Shown one piece after another: positions 33,568 through 42,928 of a DNA stretch of 64,000 nt (position 1 is its first letter; each line of letters opens with the position of its first letter). The DNA is from Flavobacterium fluviale. Its GTDB lineage: Bacteria; Bacteroidota; Bacteroidia; Flavobacteriales; Flavobacteriaceae. A program made the translations under genes and the position numbers. The stretch covers positions 1,364,001 to 1,428,000 of the forward strand of contig NZ_CP030261.1 of the NCBI RefSeq assembly GCF_003312915.1. The letters run 5' to 3'. A model generated the notes under the pieces. The model saw nothing but the letters and a program-made list of their open reading frames with translations. It did no database searches and was not told where the DNA came from.

Positions 33568-34932
33568 CTAAAATAAATCTGGATTATATCCAAAATAAGG
33601 TACGTTCTGTTCGTTAAAAATAACTCCGTACTCTTCTAATTCTTTTAATATAGGCTCGTAAACTTCTTTTTTTATCGGAAGCTGTACGCCTGGAGTTGTA
33701 ATTTTTTCATTCAGGATTAACAATGCGGCAATCGCAACAGGAAGTCCAACTGTTTTGGCCATAGCGGTATAAGTCTGATCTTCGCCAATACAAACCATCT
33801 TAGAATCAATTTGCTTCTTTTCACCGTTTATTTCATATCCGAATTTATGGTACATTACAATCATGTCCTTATCATCAGGCTGTAATGCCCAGCTGTCGGT
33901 TAGAATTTTTTCTAAAATTTGGGCTGGAGTAGCATTAGGCAGATTCACTTTTTTGTTTGGGTTAAATAAATCCAGTTCCAAAAGTTTGTCCCACATAATA
34001 TCATCTTGATCAATTTTTAAAATCAACCGGGTTTTAATTTCAACAGAATCTGTGGGGTGATAGGGAAGAAAGGAATTTACAAACTGACGATAACTCATGT
34101 TTTCAGAATCCTCAATAATATAACTGTCATCTGTCATTCCGAGTTGTACAAACATATTCCAGGCTCTGGAATATCCTACTCTTCGAATAGTTCCTCTATA
34201 TAAAGTCAGAATATCATCCAGACCGTAAATAGATCTGTATTTAAGAGAATCCCGATTAGAATACGCTTCAAATTTTCCGTAGCCTTCAACTTCCAAAAAT
34301 TCAGTTCTTCTAAATAAAGCGCTGTAGGGAATATATTTATAAGTGCCTTCTTGAATAAATTTGGCTGCGCCGCCTTGTCCGGCTAAAACTACATTTCGAG
34401 GCGCCCAGGTAAATTTATAATTCCATAAATTATTATCAGATTCAGGAGCTACAAGCCCTCCGCAGAAAGATTCAAATAAAAGCATTTTACCGCCTTTCAA
34501 TCTAATTTCATCAATAACTTTCATAGCGCTCATATGATCGATCCCAGGATCAAGACCAATTTCGTTCATGAAAATTAAATTGTTTTTTTGAGCTTCTTCA
34601 TTTAAAGCCTGCATGGCATCGCTTATATATGAAGCCGTAACTAAATGTTTTTTAAACTCGAGACAGTCTTTTGCAATTTCGATATGAAGATGTGCGGGCA
34701 GCATCGAAATGACAATCGATGCATTTGCAATAGCTTTTTTTCTTTCTTCGGCATCAAAAATATTTAAAGCTATAGGAGTGGCGTTCGGATGGTCCTGTGT
34801 TTTTAATGCAGCCAAATGCAACGAAAGATCTGCCACAGTTACATGCAGATTTTCGCCGTACGATTTAAACAACAAATACCTAATCAGCGATGATGCAGAT
34901 CTTCCTGCTCCAATTATTAAAACGTTTCTCAT
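33568..34932 (-). CDS. Saccharopine dehydrogenase-family (LYS9-like) protein
   Basis: The 454-residue enzyme starts with a Rossmann motif VLIIGAGRSASSLIRYL (NAD(P) binding) and continues with the saccharopine dehydrogenase C-terminal domain (ASYISDAM, MNEIGLDPGIDHMSAM, and YRGTIRRVGYSRAW). In fungi and plants this fold converts between saccharopine and glutamate plus aminoadipate semialdehyde in lysine metabolism. Here a role in lysine breakdown is the usual annotation, but no partner gene is linked. The promoter has a perfect 16-bp palindrome in its spacer, so the gene is probably repressed by an unidentified regulator. Confidence 0.85.
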   Translation of the reverse strand: MRNVLIIGAGRSASSLIRYLLFKSYGENLHVTVADLSLHLAALKTQDHPNATPIALNIFDAEERKKAIANASIVISMLPAHLHIEIAKDCLEFKKHLVTASYISDAMQALNEEAQKNNLIFMNEIGLDPGIDHMSAMKVIDEIRLKGGKMLLFESFCGGLVAPESDNNLWNYKFTWAPRNVVLAGQGGAAKFIQEGTYKYIPYSALFRRTEFLEVEGYGKFEAYSNRDSLKYRSIYGLDDILTLYRGTIRRVGYSRAWNMFVQLGMTDDSYIIEDSENMSYRQFVNSFLPYHPTDSVEIKTRLILKIDQDDIMWDKLLELDLFNPNKKVNLPNATPAQILEKILTDSWALQPDDKDMIVMYHKFGYEINGEKKQIDSKMVCIGEDQTYTAMAKTVGLPVAIAALLILNEKITTPGVQLPIKKEVYEPILKELEEYGVIFNEQNVPYFGYNPDLF

Positions 34933-34949
34933 GTTTTAAATATTTAACA

Positions 34950-34980
34950 CAAATATATTGTAACGTTACAATTATAACAA
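34950..34980 (-). promoter_or_regulatory. Promoter of saccharopine dehydrogenase-like gene
   Basis: Leftward TTG (34980-34978), 20-bp spacer, TATATTTG (34957-34950). Confidence 0.7.
34957..34972. promoter_or_regulatory. Perfect 16-bp palindrome ATTGTAACGTTACAAT
   Basis: It fills most of the spacer between -33 and -7, an ideal repressor position. No other copy is seen in the window. Confidence 0.65.
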
Positions 34981-35088
34981 TTTTAATTCAATAAAGTTAA
35001 TTTTTATTTTTGATTTTGAATGAAAAAATAATAAAACGGTATGCTAAATAATCTGGAAACTAAAGCGGTTTTTTTGGTTTCTTTGAAG

Positions 35089-35096
35089 TATTTTTG
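35089..35096 (+). promoter_or_regulatory. -7 element TATTTTTG of the DUF423 gene
   Basis: It sits 24 bp before the ATG at 35121 and overlaps the in-frame GTG at 35094, ruling out the longer start. Confidence 0.5.
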
Positions 35097-35120
35097 TGTC
35101 AAATTTCAAAAGATATAATC

Positions 35121-35507
35121 ATGAAAAGAAGAATTGTTCTTACTGGAGCTTTTATAGGTATGTTAGCTATTATTTTGGGTGCTTTCGGCGCTCATTTATT
35201 AAAAAAATATCTTTCAGTTGATCAATTAAATACTTTTGAAGTTGGTGTTCGCTACCAAATGTACCACGCCCTTTTTCTTCTTTTTTTATCGACACAAAAA
35301 AGTATTGCCGAAAAAACTTTAAAAGCGATCTATAATTTAGTGGTTGCTGGTGTTGTTTTATTTAGCGGTTCGATTTATTTAATAGCAACAAAAGACTACA
35401 CACTTTTTGATTTTAAAATTATAGTATTCGCAACTCCATTGGGTGGTTTTCTATTAATTATTGCTTGGACGCTATTATTCTTTACGATTTTGAAGCGAAA
35501 ATCATAA
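35121..35507 (+). CDS. DUF423 (YgdD-like) membrane protein
   Basis: The ATG at 35121 is chosen over an in-frame GTG 27 bases upstream, which overlaps the -7 element. The 128-residue protein has four predicted membrane helices and the DUF423 pattern GAFGAHLLKKYL…YQMYHALFLL near the start. These small inner-membrane proteins have no firmly established role. It is a single gene. Confidence 0.85.
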   Translation: MKRRIVLTGAFIGMLAIILGAFGAHLLKKYLSVDQLNTFEVGVRYQMYHALFLLFLSTQKSIAEKTLKAIYNLVVAGVVLFSGSIYLIATKDYTLFDFKIIVFATPLGGFLLIIAWTLLFFTILKRKS

Positions 35508-35544
35508 AATCCCGAAAAAAAAATTCTGTCTAAGAATTAATCTT

Positions 35545-35552
35545 TAATTTTG
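35545..35552 (+). promoter_or_regulatory. Second TAATTTTG element in the pckA upstream region
   Basis: AAGAATTAATCTTTAATTTTG at 35533-35552 nearly repeats the sequence around the pckA promoter 221 bp downstream. The 301-bp gap 35508-35808 otherwise holds no gene. Confidence 0.4.
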
Positions 35553-35741
35553 TCTCATAAATAACATATAACTTTAGTTATGTGAATTTTTTCTGTTTTC
35601 TGTTACAAAACGAAAATAATATAACAAATTCACTCATAAGGTTGTAAATAAACAAATTAGAAGCTGTTATTTTTTTCTTTCTGTAATTTTTAAAGTGAAA
35701 TTTCTCTTTTTTGATATAAATCAAAGTGAAATTTAATTATT

Positions 35742-35773
35742 TTGAAACGAATAAGAATTAATCTGTAATTTTG
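35742..35773 (+). promoter_or_regulatory. pckA promoter
   Basis: TTG at 35742-35744, 21-bp spacer, TAATTTTG at 35766-35773; 36 bp before the start codon. Confidence 0.65.
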
Positions 35774-35808
35774 CTTCTGAAATAAATATCACACACAACT
35801 TAAAATTT

Positions 35809-37413
35809 ATGGACACTAACACAGTTTTCGCGCAATCGATTTCGTTAAAAGAATTAGGAATTGAAAATGCAAAAGTTCGTTATCAACTATCTGCAGATGA
35901 ATTACATGCGATTACTTTGCAGTCAGGACAAGGTGTTGAGAATTCTACCGGAGCGTTGGCAATTAATACAGGTGAATTTACAGGCCGTTCTCCACAAGAT
36001 CGTTTCATTGTAAAAGATGATATTACAAAGGATCAAGTTTGGTGGGGAAATGTAAATATCCCGTTTGAACCTCAAGCTTTTGAAAAGCTTTATAATAAAG
36101 TAACAGCATTTTTATCAGACAAAGAAGTTTTTGTTCGTGATTCTTATGTATGCTCTGATCCAAATTATAGATTAAATGTTCGCGTTGTAACCGAAACAGC
36201 TTGGTCGAATTTGTTCTGTTACAATATGTTTTTACGACCAGAAGAATCGGAACTGGCTAATTTTACTCCAGAATGGACAGTAGTTTGTGCACCAAATTTT
36301 ATGGCAGATCCTGCTGTAGACGGAACACGCCAGTCTAATTTTGCTATTTTAGATTTTACTAAAAAAATTGCCTTAATTGGAGGAACAGGTTATACTGGAG
36401 AAATGAAAAAAGGAATTTTCTCTGCATTAAACTTTATACTTCCAGTTTTCAAAAATACACTTCCTATGCACTGTAGTGCGAATGTTGGAGAAGACGGAGA
36501 TACCGCAATTTTCTTCGGATTGTCTGGAACAGGGAAAACAACTTTATCTGCAGATCCAGAACGTAAATTGATCGGAGACGACGAGCACGGCTGGACAAAT
36601 GAAAATACTGTTTTCAATTTTGAGGGCGGTTGTTATGCTAAAGTAATCAACTTAACAGAAGAAAACGAACCAGATATTTTTAGAGCAATCAAAAAAGGAG
36701 CGCTTTTAGAAAATGTGGTTTTCAAAGCAGGAACAAACGAAGTAGATTTTGATGATGTATCGATTACGCAAAATACTCGTGTAAGTTATCCAATAACTCA
36801 TATAGACAATGTACAGCCAGGTTTGGTTGGACATAATCCAAAAAATATATTTTTCCTTACAGCAGATTCTTTCGGAATTCTACCTCCAATTTCAAGATTA
36901 AATCCAGGTCAGGCAGCATACCACTTTATTTCTGGTTATACTGCAAAAGTTGCTGGAACAGAAGCGGGCGTAACAGAGCCTCAGCCAAATTTCTCAGCTT
37001 GTTTTGGAGCACCATTTATGCCTTTACACCCAACCCGTTATGCTGAAATGTTAAGCAAAAAAATGAAAGATGCCGGCGTAAAAGTTTGGTTAATCAATAC
37101 AGGATGGACTGGCGGACCTTATGGAATTGGAAGCCGTATGAAATTAAAGTATACTCGTGCCATGATTACCGCTGCTTTAAAAGGCGAACTGGATAATGTA
37201 GAGTATGCAGATCATAAAGTATTTGGAATTGCAAAACCACAATCTTGTCCGAATGTTCCAGAAGAGATTTTAAATCCTAGAAATACTTGGGAAGACAAAG
37301 AATTATACGACCAAAAAGCATTAGAATTAGCACAAAAATTCAAAGCTAATTTTGCCAAGTTTGAAGAGTTTGCAAACGCTGAAATCTTAGCGGGCGCACC
37401 GATTACAGAATAA
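35809..37413 (+). CDS. pckA: Phosphoenolpyruvate carboxykinase (ATP)
   Basis: The 534-residue enzyme converts oxaloacetate and ATP to phosphoenolpyruvate, CO2 and ADP at the entry of gluconeogenesis. The P-loop FFGLSGTGKTTLS (about residues 234-246) and the DDEHGW metal site follow in the usual order, with the early TGRSPQDRFIV substrate motif and NTGWTGGPYG near the C-terminus. Length is typical for the ATP-type enzyme. It is monocistronic with a clear promoter and terminator. Confidence 0.97.
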   Translation: MDTNTVFAQSISLKELGIENAKVRYQLSADELHAITLQSGQGVENSTGALAINTGEFTGRSPQDRFIVKDDITKDQVWWGNVNIPFEPQAFEKLYNKVTAFLSDKEVFVRDSYVCSDPNYRLNVRVVTETAWSNLFCYNMFLRPEESELANFTPEWTVVCAPNFMADPAVDGTRQSNFAILDFTKKIALIGGTGYTGEMKKGIFSALNFILPVFKNTLPMHCSANVGEDGDTAIFFGLSGTGKTTLSADPERKLIGDDEHGWTNENTVFNFEGGCYAKVINLTEENEPDIFRAIKKGALLENVVFKAGTNEVDFDDVSITQNTRVSYPITHIDNVQPGLVGHNPKNIFFLTADSFGILPPISRLNPGQAAYHFISGYTAKVAGTEAGVTEPQPNFSACFGAPFMPLHPTRYAEMLSKKMKDAGVKVWLINTGWTGGPYGIGSRMKLKYTRAMITAALKGELDNVEYADHKVFGIAKPQSCPNVPEEILNPRNTWEDKELYDQKALELAQKFKANFAKFEEFANAEILAGAPITE

Positions 37414-37435
37414 AAGGAATTAGTTAATTCAAATT

Positions 37436-37468
37436 AAAAAAAGCTGTTCGTTATGAACAGCTTTTTTG
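37436..37468 (+). terminator. pckA terminator
   Basis: AAAAAAAGCTGTTC/GAACAGCTTTTTT stem with a 5-base loop. Confidence 0.9.
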
Positions 37469-37536
37469 TTTGGTTTCCAATCACATAAAAAAAAATAAAT
37501 AAAACACTGAAACTGCGACTGGAAACCTTGAATTTC

Positions 37537-38595
37537 TTATTTTTTAGCTTCGTCAATACGTTTCTGGATTAAATCCCAAGCGTAGTAGTGAAATGTCATT
37601 CCGTTGCTCATCGCTACAAAAAGTCCGTTTTTATATTGACCTCCTAAGTTTACACTTGTAACATCGGCGCCATCACATTCAATTGTTGATGTTGGTACTT
37701 CCGCCAATAATGTATGGCTGTTTGGATTTCCTTTTGCTCCTTCTCTAGGATAAACCATAAAAGAATTTGCCTGTTGGTTGGATACTAAAATATATCCTGT
37801 AGAATCTGTTTTTTTGTAGATTGCAATTCCTTCGTGATCTGCCTTGAAATCTTTCTGGCCGAAGAAAGCCAATTCTTTATTATCGTTTGAAGCGGGATCT
37901 GCTTTGTATTTTCTAATTCCAACCTGCTCATCACAATAGTAAACAAAACCTAATTCATTATCTACAGCAATGGCTTCGATTTCTTTTTTACCGCTGTATG
38001 TTCCGAATTTGCGAACTACTTTTGCAGCAGCAAATTTCCCATTTCCAGAAAGTTCATACTGCCATAAATAACTTCCAGACGGACCAGTTTTTCTTCCCAC
38101 AACAGCAAAAATCTTTTGATCACTTGGACGCGTGTATAAAGCAACTCCCATTGGGTCACGCTGTGATTCGCCCGCAAAAACTTCGATGCCACCGTTATCA
38201 ATCGGTTCTAAATCGGGCAGACTAAAGATTCTGATTTTGGTGCTTTCACGTTCTGTTGTAACAGCAATATCTACTTTTTTTCCGTCAATGATTAATCCGT
38301 AAGCGATATCAACATTGTTTGGACGTTTTAACGGAATTGATTTTTTAAGGATTTTTCCATTCAAATCAAAAGCATATAAACCGCCGTCTGTATCTTTATC
38401 CGTACCAACAATAATACTTTTTGACGCATCGTTTGGGTTAATCCAGATCGAAGGATCGTCTGTATCATGAGGCAATGCTGCGGTAACAGTGGTTGGTTTT
38501 ACTGCATTCGGTTGAATAGGAGCTAATTTATCGTCTTTACAAGCCGTAAATGCAAGGCTTAAAAGTAAAAAAGCAAGTATCGATTTATTTTTCAT
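37537..38595 (-). CDS. Beta-propeller phytase lipoprotein
   Basis: The 352-residue lipoprotein has Cys19 in LAFTACKDD, whose CKDD resembles the Bacteroidota surface-export signal. The mature part carries the calcium-binding motifs of beta-propeller phytases: HDTDDPSIWINPNDASKS, GTDKDTDGGLYAFDLNGK and DADHEGIAI-like ADHEGIAIY. It releases phosphate from calcium phytate. The receptor gene 75 bp upstream is co-oriented, so the pair likely imports or processes phytate or its products at the outer membrane. Confidence 0.93.
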   Translation of the reverse strand: MKNKSILAFLLLSLAFTACKDDKLAPIQPNAVKPTTVTAALPHDTDDPSIWINPNDASKSIIVGTDKDTDGGLYAFDLNGKILKKSIPLKRPNNVDIAYGLIIDGKKVDIAVTTERESTKIRIFSLPDLEPIDNGGIEVFAGESQRDPMGVALYTRPSDQKIFAVVGRKTGPSGSYLWQYELSGNGKFAAAKVVRKFGTYSGKKEIEAIAVDNELGFVYYCDEQVGIRKYKADPASNDNKELAFFGQKDFKADHEGIAIYKKTDSTGYILVSNQQANSFMVYPREGAKGNPNSHTLLAEVPTSTIECDGADVTSVNLGGQYKNGLFVAMSNGMTFHYYAWDLIQKRIDEAKK

Positions 38596-38670
38596 TATCG
38601 GTAATTTATTTTAAAGAAATTAGACAGAAACGCTAAGTTCTGTCTAATTTAGTAGTTTTTTGTATTGATT

Positions 38671-41481
38671 TTACAAGTCTAATTTCAATCCGAAATTGTA
38701 ACGAGCTTGGTAATATTCAGCTTGTTTCGTATGAGCCGCAACTCCTTGATAATAACGTAACGGCTGATTCGTTAAGTTATTAGCTTCTGCAAAAAAGCGA
38801 AGTTTTGGAGTAATTTTATAAGAAGCATTCGCATCTAAGAAAAACTGCTTGTCATAGTAACTGTCTTTATAAGACTCAGAACCTAATTCATCTAAATAAT
38901 CAGATGTAAAGTTTGTTGAGATTCTAGCAGAGAAACGTTTGTTTTCCCAAGACAAAGATCCGTTAAACATATGAGGAGTTGTTCCTGGAAGACTGATATC
39001 GTTTCTTTCGTTTCCATCTTCATCGGCAATTCCTTTTGCTTTAGATTGTGTGTAAGTATAGTTTACGTATACTGCAAAACCTTTTAAGAATTTACCAGGA
39101 AGGAAATCTAGCTGACGCTGGAAAGCAACTTCAAATCCGTAAACATCAACAGTATTTCCGTTTCTTGACTGTAAAAATGACCAGTTTTCTCCAGCTGGAA
39201 TCGGATTAATTTGATTTGGAAAATCTGCAGCAAACTTAGCATCAGTATATTGATTGTCGCTGTAGTTGTAGATAAAATCATTTAATCTTTTGTAGAAAAC
39301 ACCTCCAGAAATCAAACCAACAGATTTGAAATAGTTCTCTGCCATGAAATCATAATTATATGAATAAGTAGCGTCAAGATCAGGATTTCCAGCTGTAATT
39401 TCTTTGTCTGCAGCAATGTTGTTTACATAAGGCGCTAATGCATAGTAGTTTGGTCGTGCTAAAGCAGTTGTTGCTGCAGCTCTTAAAATCAAATCTTTTG
39501 TCGCATTGTATTGGAATGAAATACTTGGTAAAAGATTAGTGTATGAGTTTGTATTGTTGATTTTGCTCTCTAATTCTTCTTCGTCCAATACACGATTTCC
39601 TGTATAATCAATATGAGTATTTTCAACACGGAAACCTAAAACCATAGAAAGTTTATCATTAAAATCCTGATCCCATCTTACATAAGCAGCAGTAATTCTT
39701 TCTTTTGCGTTGTAATTCACCGCTAAATATTCTGCTGGATCAGTTTCTTTCTCGAATAAAGTCGAATTGTTTAAATCTAAACTTCCTAAATAAGAAACCG
39801 AAGCAAAAGTTCCCGGCACATATTTACTTCCCGGATTAAATCCTTGCCCATCATAATAACTTGTTGGAACTTCAGATAATAATTCCATTCCATCAGTAAG
39901 AGTTGAGTAAGAATAGAACATATTATTTCTTTCTTTTTCTTTTAATCGAAGTCTAAGACCAGTTCTAAGTCTTCCTTTTTCACCTGCAATTACAGAGAAA
40001 GGAAAACGGATATTTACTTTAGCACCAAATTCGCTTTCGCTTGTTTCATCTGTGTTTTCAGTTACAGAATCAAATTCGAATTCATCTGTAGCTTCACCAG
40101 CAGTTGTCAATAAAGGAAATCTTGGATTAGATAAATCTTGGAACATTTCCAAACCTTTCTGACGGTATTCTATGTAACGCTCGCCTGGGCGGTATTCTCT
40201 AGCTTTTGCATAGTTTGCAGACCAGTCTAAATCTAAAGTAGAGTTAATTAAGTGTTCTCCACGAAGAGAATAATTTTGCACTCTTTGATCTTCTAATCTT
40301 CTGTTTTTATTTCTGCTGTTGTCCAAACCACCTTTTGTCTGACGTTTTACACGACCTTCAAATCCTGTTATAGTTTCGCCATCGTAAATAGCTTCAATAT
40401 CATCGTAAGTAGTTCTGAAACGATTTTCTCTATCGTCTCTCCAGTTGTAAATTGCATTAGCAAAAATGGTATTGTTTTCGTCAAATTTATAATCTAAAGC
40501 AATAGATCCGCTTCGGCGAATACGCTGTACATCGTACTTTCTAATTTCTGCAGCTTGTAAATAATCATTTCCAAATTCATCTCTTACCCATTCGTTTTCG
40601 ATATTATCAGAACCGTAATCAACGTTGTTGTAAGAACCGCTGAAAACTGCTCCTAACTTATTATCAAAAAAACGGTTACCATATACGAAACCAGCTGTGT
40701 AAGAAGCGTGCTCACGAATTGGTAAATATCCTCCAGCAAGCGTTGCAGAAATTCTTTCGCCGTTTGGAGTTGCTCTTGTAATTAAGTTTACAGAACCTCC
40801 AATCGCGTCAGCATCCATATCAGATGTTAGAGTTTTGTTTACTTCGATAGTAGAAATCATATCAGACGGAATTAAGTCCATTTGTACGTTTCTGTTATCT
40901 CCTTCTGCAGATGGAATACGGTCGCCATTTAAAGTTACCGAGTTTAAAGACGGAGCCAAACCTCTAATAATAATGTTACGAGCTTCACCTTGGTCATTCT
41001 GCATGGTAATACCAGGAACACGTTTTAAAGCGTCTCCAACGTTAGCATCAGGAAAACGTCCCATTTGATCAGAAGAAATTACGTTTCCGATGTTTTTGTT
41101 GTTTTTTTGCTGATTCAATGCTTTCGCCTGACCTTTTAAGATGTCTCCAACGACAACTTCATTCAGTTCAGTTCCAGAGGTTTTAAGAGCAAAATCAATT
41201 ACGTTGTTCTTGCCTTGTTCAACTTTTATTTCTTGAGTTAAAGAAGTATATCCGATATATTTTACTTCAACTTTATAAGTTCCTTCATTAATGTTTAATA
41301 ATTCAAAACGCCCGTTATAATCAGAAACGGTATATTTTTTTTCACCTACAATTTGAACCATAGCTCCAGGCAGAGGTAATTTGTCGTCGGCATCTAATAT
41401 CTTTCCAGATATAATTGCTTTCTGAGCAAAACCTGTAAAGGCTAGTAAAAAGAATGTTGTTAGTAATAAAAATTTTTTCAT
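38671..41481 (-). CDS. TonB-dependent receptor with CarboxypepD_reg domain, phytase-linked
   Basis: The 936-residue precursor has a signal peptide (about 1-19), a CarboxypepD_reg-like beta-sandwich (about 20-105), a plug domain (about 125-240, DANVGDALKRVPGITMQND…RNIIIRGLAPSLNSVTLNG) and a large outer-membrane barrel ending in FGLKLDL. It is the type of receptor linked to degradative lipoproteins, but lacks a SusD partner. Together with the downstream phytase it should import phytate-derived inositol phosphates or a related ligand (inference). A TAACA-TAG-TGTTA inverted repeat at 41549-41561 lies upstream. Confidence 0.9.
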   Translation of the reverse strand: MKKFLLLTTFFLLAFTGFAQKAIISGKILDADDKLPLPGAMVQIVGEKKYTVSDYNGRFELLNINEGTYKVEVKYIGYTSLTQEIKVEQGKNNVIDFALKTSGTELNEVVVGDILKGQAKALNQQKNNKNIGNVISSDQMGRFPDANVGDALKRVPGITMQNDQGEARNIIIRGLAPSLNSVTLNGDRIPSAEGDNRNVQMDLIPSDMISTIEVNKTLTSDMDADAIGGSVNLITRATPNGERISATLAGGYLPIREHASYTAGFVYGNRFFDNKLGAVFSGSYNNVDYGSDNIENEWVRDEFGNDYLQAAEIRKYDVQRIRRSGSIALDYKFDENNTIFANAIYNWRDDRENRFRTTYDDIEAIYDGETITGFEGRVKRQTKGGLDNSRNKNRRLEDQRVQNYSLRGEHLINSTLDLDWSANYAKAREYRPGERYIEYRQKGLEMFQDLSNPRFPLLTTAGEATDEFEFDSVTENTDETSESEFGAKVNIRFPFSVIAGEKGRLRTGLRLRLKEKERNNMFYSYSTLTDGMELLSEVPTSYYDGQGFNPGSKYVPGTFASVSYLGSLDLNNSTLFEKETDPAEYLAVNYNAKERITAAYVRWDQDFNDKLSMVLGFRVENTHIDYTGNRVLDEEELESKINNTNSYTNLLPSISFQYNATKDLILRAAATTALARPNYYALAPYVNNIAADKEITAGNPDLDATYSYNYDFMAENYFKSVGLISGGVFYKRLNDFIYNYSDNQYTDAKFAADFPNQINPIPAGENWSFLQSRNGNTVDVYGFEVAFQRQLDFLPGKFLKGFAVYVNYTYTQSKAKGIADEDGNERNDISLPGTTPHMFNGSLSWENKRFSARISTNFTSDYLDELGSESYKDSYYDKQFFLDANASYKITPKLRFFAEANNLTNQPLRYYQGVAAHTKQAEYYQARYNFGLKLDL

Positions 41482-41548
41482 TGTGTGTGTTTAGTTTGAT
41501 TTGCTGCGAAACTATAATCTGCGTATTACTAAAAGCCTTTAAAAAAAT

Positions 41549-41561
41549 TAACATAGTGTTA
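41549..41561. promoter_or_regulatory. TAACA-N3-TGTTA inverted repeat upstream of the phytase receptor
   Basis: 13 bp with 5-bp arms, 68 bp before the receptor start. It may be an operator; no -7 match was found nearby. Confidence 0.35.
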
Positions 41562-41655
41562 TGATTAGCCAAAAATTCGGGCAGCTTATTAATATTTAAC
41601 TAACATTACAATTTCAAATAATTGATTCACAATTAAAAACAAATAATTATTTTGA

Positions 41656-41684
41656 TTGTATTTGAAAAATTGGCGTTAAATTTG
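41656..41684 (+). promoter_or_regulatory. Promoter of the DUF4407 gene
   Basis: TTG at 41656-41658, 18-bp spacer, TAAATTTG at 41677-41684. Confidence 0.65.
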
Positions 41685-41715
41685 CCTTATCAATCACAAT
41701 CAAAAATCATCAATC

Positions 41716-42816
41716 ATGTTAAAACAATTTTTTATCCTATGTTCAGGAGTCGACCGAGACCTCTTGAAAGACTGCTCAGAAGGCGAACAAACTAAATATG
41801 TTGGTATTGGCGCTACAGTGTTTTTTACAGCAGTCATGGCTTTCTTGGCCAGTGCTTATGCGCTTTTTACTGTTTTCGATTCTATTTATCCCGCTTTAAT
41901 TTTCGGATTTGTATGGAGTTTATTGATCTTCAATTTAGACCGATTTATCGTTTCTACCATTAAAAAAAGAGATCGGTTTTTAGACGAATTTCTACAAGCA
42001 ACTCCACGAATTATATTGGCTGTTATCATTGCAATCGTAATTTCTAAACCTTTGGAAATTAAAATCTTCGAAAAAGAAATCAATACCGTTTTATTGAAAG
42101 AGAAAAACGAAATGGAGTTGGCCAATAAAAAGCAGATTGGAACGTATTTCAAAACAGATTTAGATAAAAACAAAGCTGAAATTGCAGCTTTAAAAGCAGA
42201 TATTGTAAAGAAAGAGAAAGAAGTTAACGCTTTATATTCGACTTATATTACAGAAGCTGAAGGAACAACCGGAACTAAAAAACTTGGAAAAGGTCCTGTT
42301 TATAAAGAAAAACGAGAAAAACACGATGCCTCTTTAAAGGAATTTGAAACTTTAAAAGCAGCAAACGAGGCTAAAATTGCCGAAAAAGAAAAAGCAGGCG
42401 TAAAACTTCAAGCCGATTTAGATAAAAAAGTATCTCAGACTCAGCCTATCATTGAAGGTTTCGACGGATTAATGGCGCGTATAAATGCCTTGAACAAATT
42501 GCCTTGGCTTCCATCATTTTTCATTATGTTATTGTTTTTAGCAATCGAAACTTCTCCAATTATTGCCAAATTATTAGCACCAAAAGGCGAATTTGATTTC
42601 AAACAGGAAGAAGCCGAAACAGCAATGAAAGCCACTTTGTCACAAAATAAGTATCAGCGCGATTTATTGGTAAAAACCAGCGCCGAAATGCATGATAAAG
42701 TTTATGCAGATATTGCCGAAGATAAAAGTCTGTACGATCTACAGCGCAAAAATGCAAAAGAGTTACTCGAACTGCAATCGCATAAATTTGTAGAAAAGCA
42801 GAAAGCGACCTTGTAA
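41716..42816 (+). CDS. DUF4407 membrane protein
   Basis: The 366-residue protein has an N-terminal membrane domain of about three helices (about 30-110) with the DUF4407 pattern FGFVWSLLIFNLDRFIVSTIKK, a long charged coiled-coil (about 130-260), and another helix (about 268-285, WLPSFFIMLLFLAIETSP) with a cytoplasmic tail. The arrangement suggests a membrane stalk structure; function is unknown. It is followed by a terminator and converges on the PH/SHOCT gene. Confidence 0.88.
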   Translation: MLKQFFILCSGVDRDLLKDCSEGEQTKYVGIGATVFFTAVMAFLASAYALFTVFDSIYPALIFGFVWSLLIFNLDRFIVSTIKKRDRFLDEFLQATPRIILAVIIAIVISKPLEIKIFEKEINTVLLKEKNEMELANKKQIGTYFKTDLDKNKAEIAALKADIVKKEKEVNALYSTYITEAEGTTGTKKLGKGPVYKEKREKHDASLKEFETLKAANEAKIAEKEKAGVKLQADLDKKVSQTQPIIEGFDGLMARINALNKLPWLPSFFIMLLFLAIETSPIIAKLLAPKGEFDFKQEEAETAMKATLSQNKYQRDLLVKTSAEMHDKVYADIAEDKSLYDLQRKNAKELLELQSHKFVEKQKATL

Positions 42817-42849
42817 AAGGTAATCTGTGAAACGTAATCTGTAAAATGT

Positions 42850-42887
42850 AAAAGTCTTAAGTTCTAAATGAACTTAAGACTTTTTTT
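42850..42887. terminator. Terminator between DUF4407 and PH/SHOCT genes
   Basis: A 15-bp stem (42850-42864 with 42870-42884) and T run on the plus strand; A run on the other side makes it possibly bidirectional. Confidence 0.9.
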
Positions 42888-42928
42888 ATTTTCAGTAAGA
42901 AGTCATTTTACTTCTCACAAATTACATT

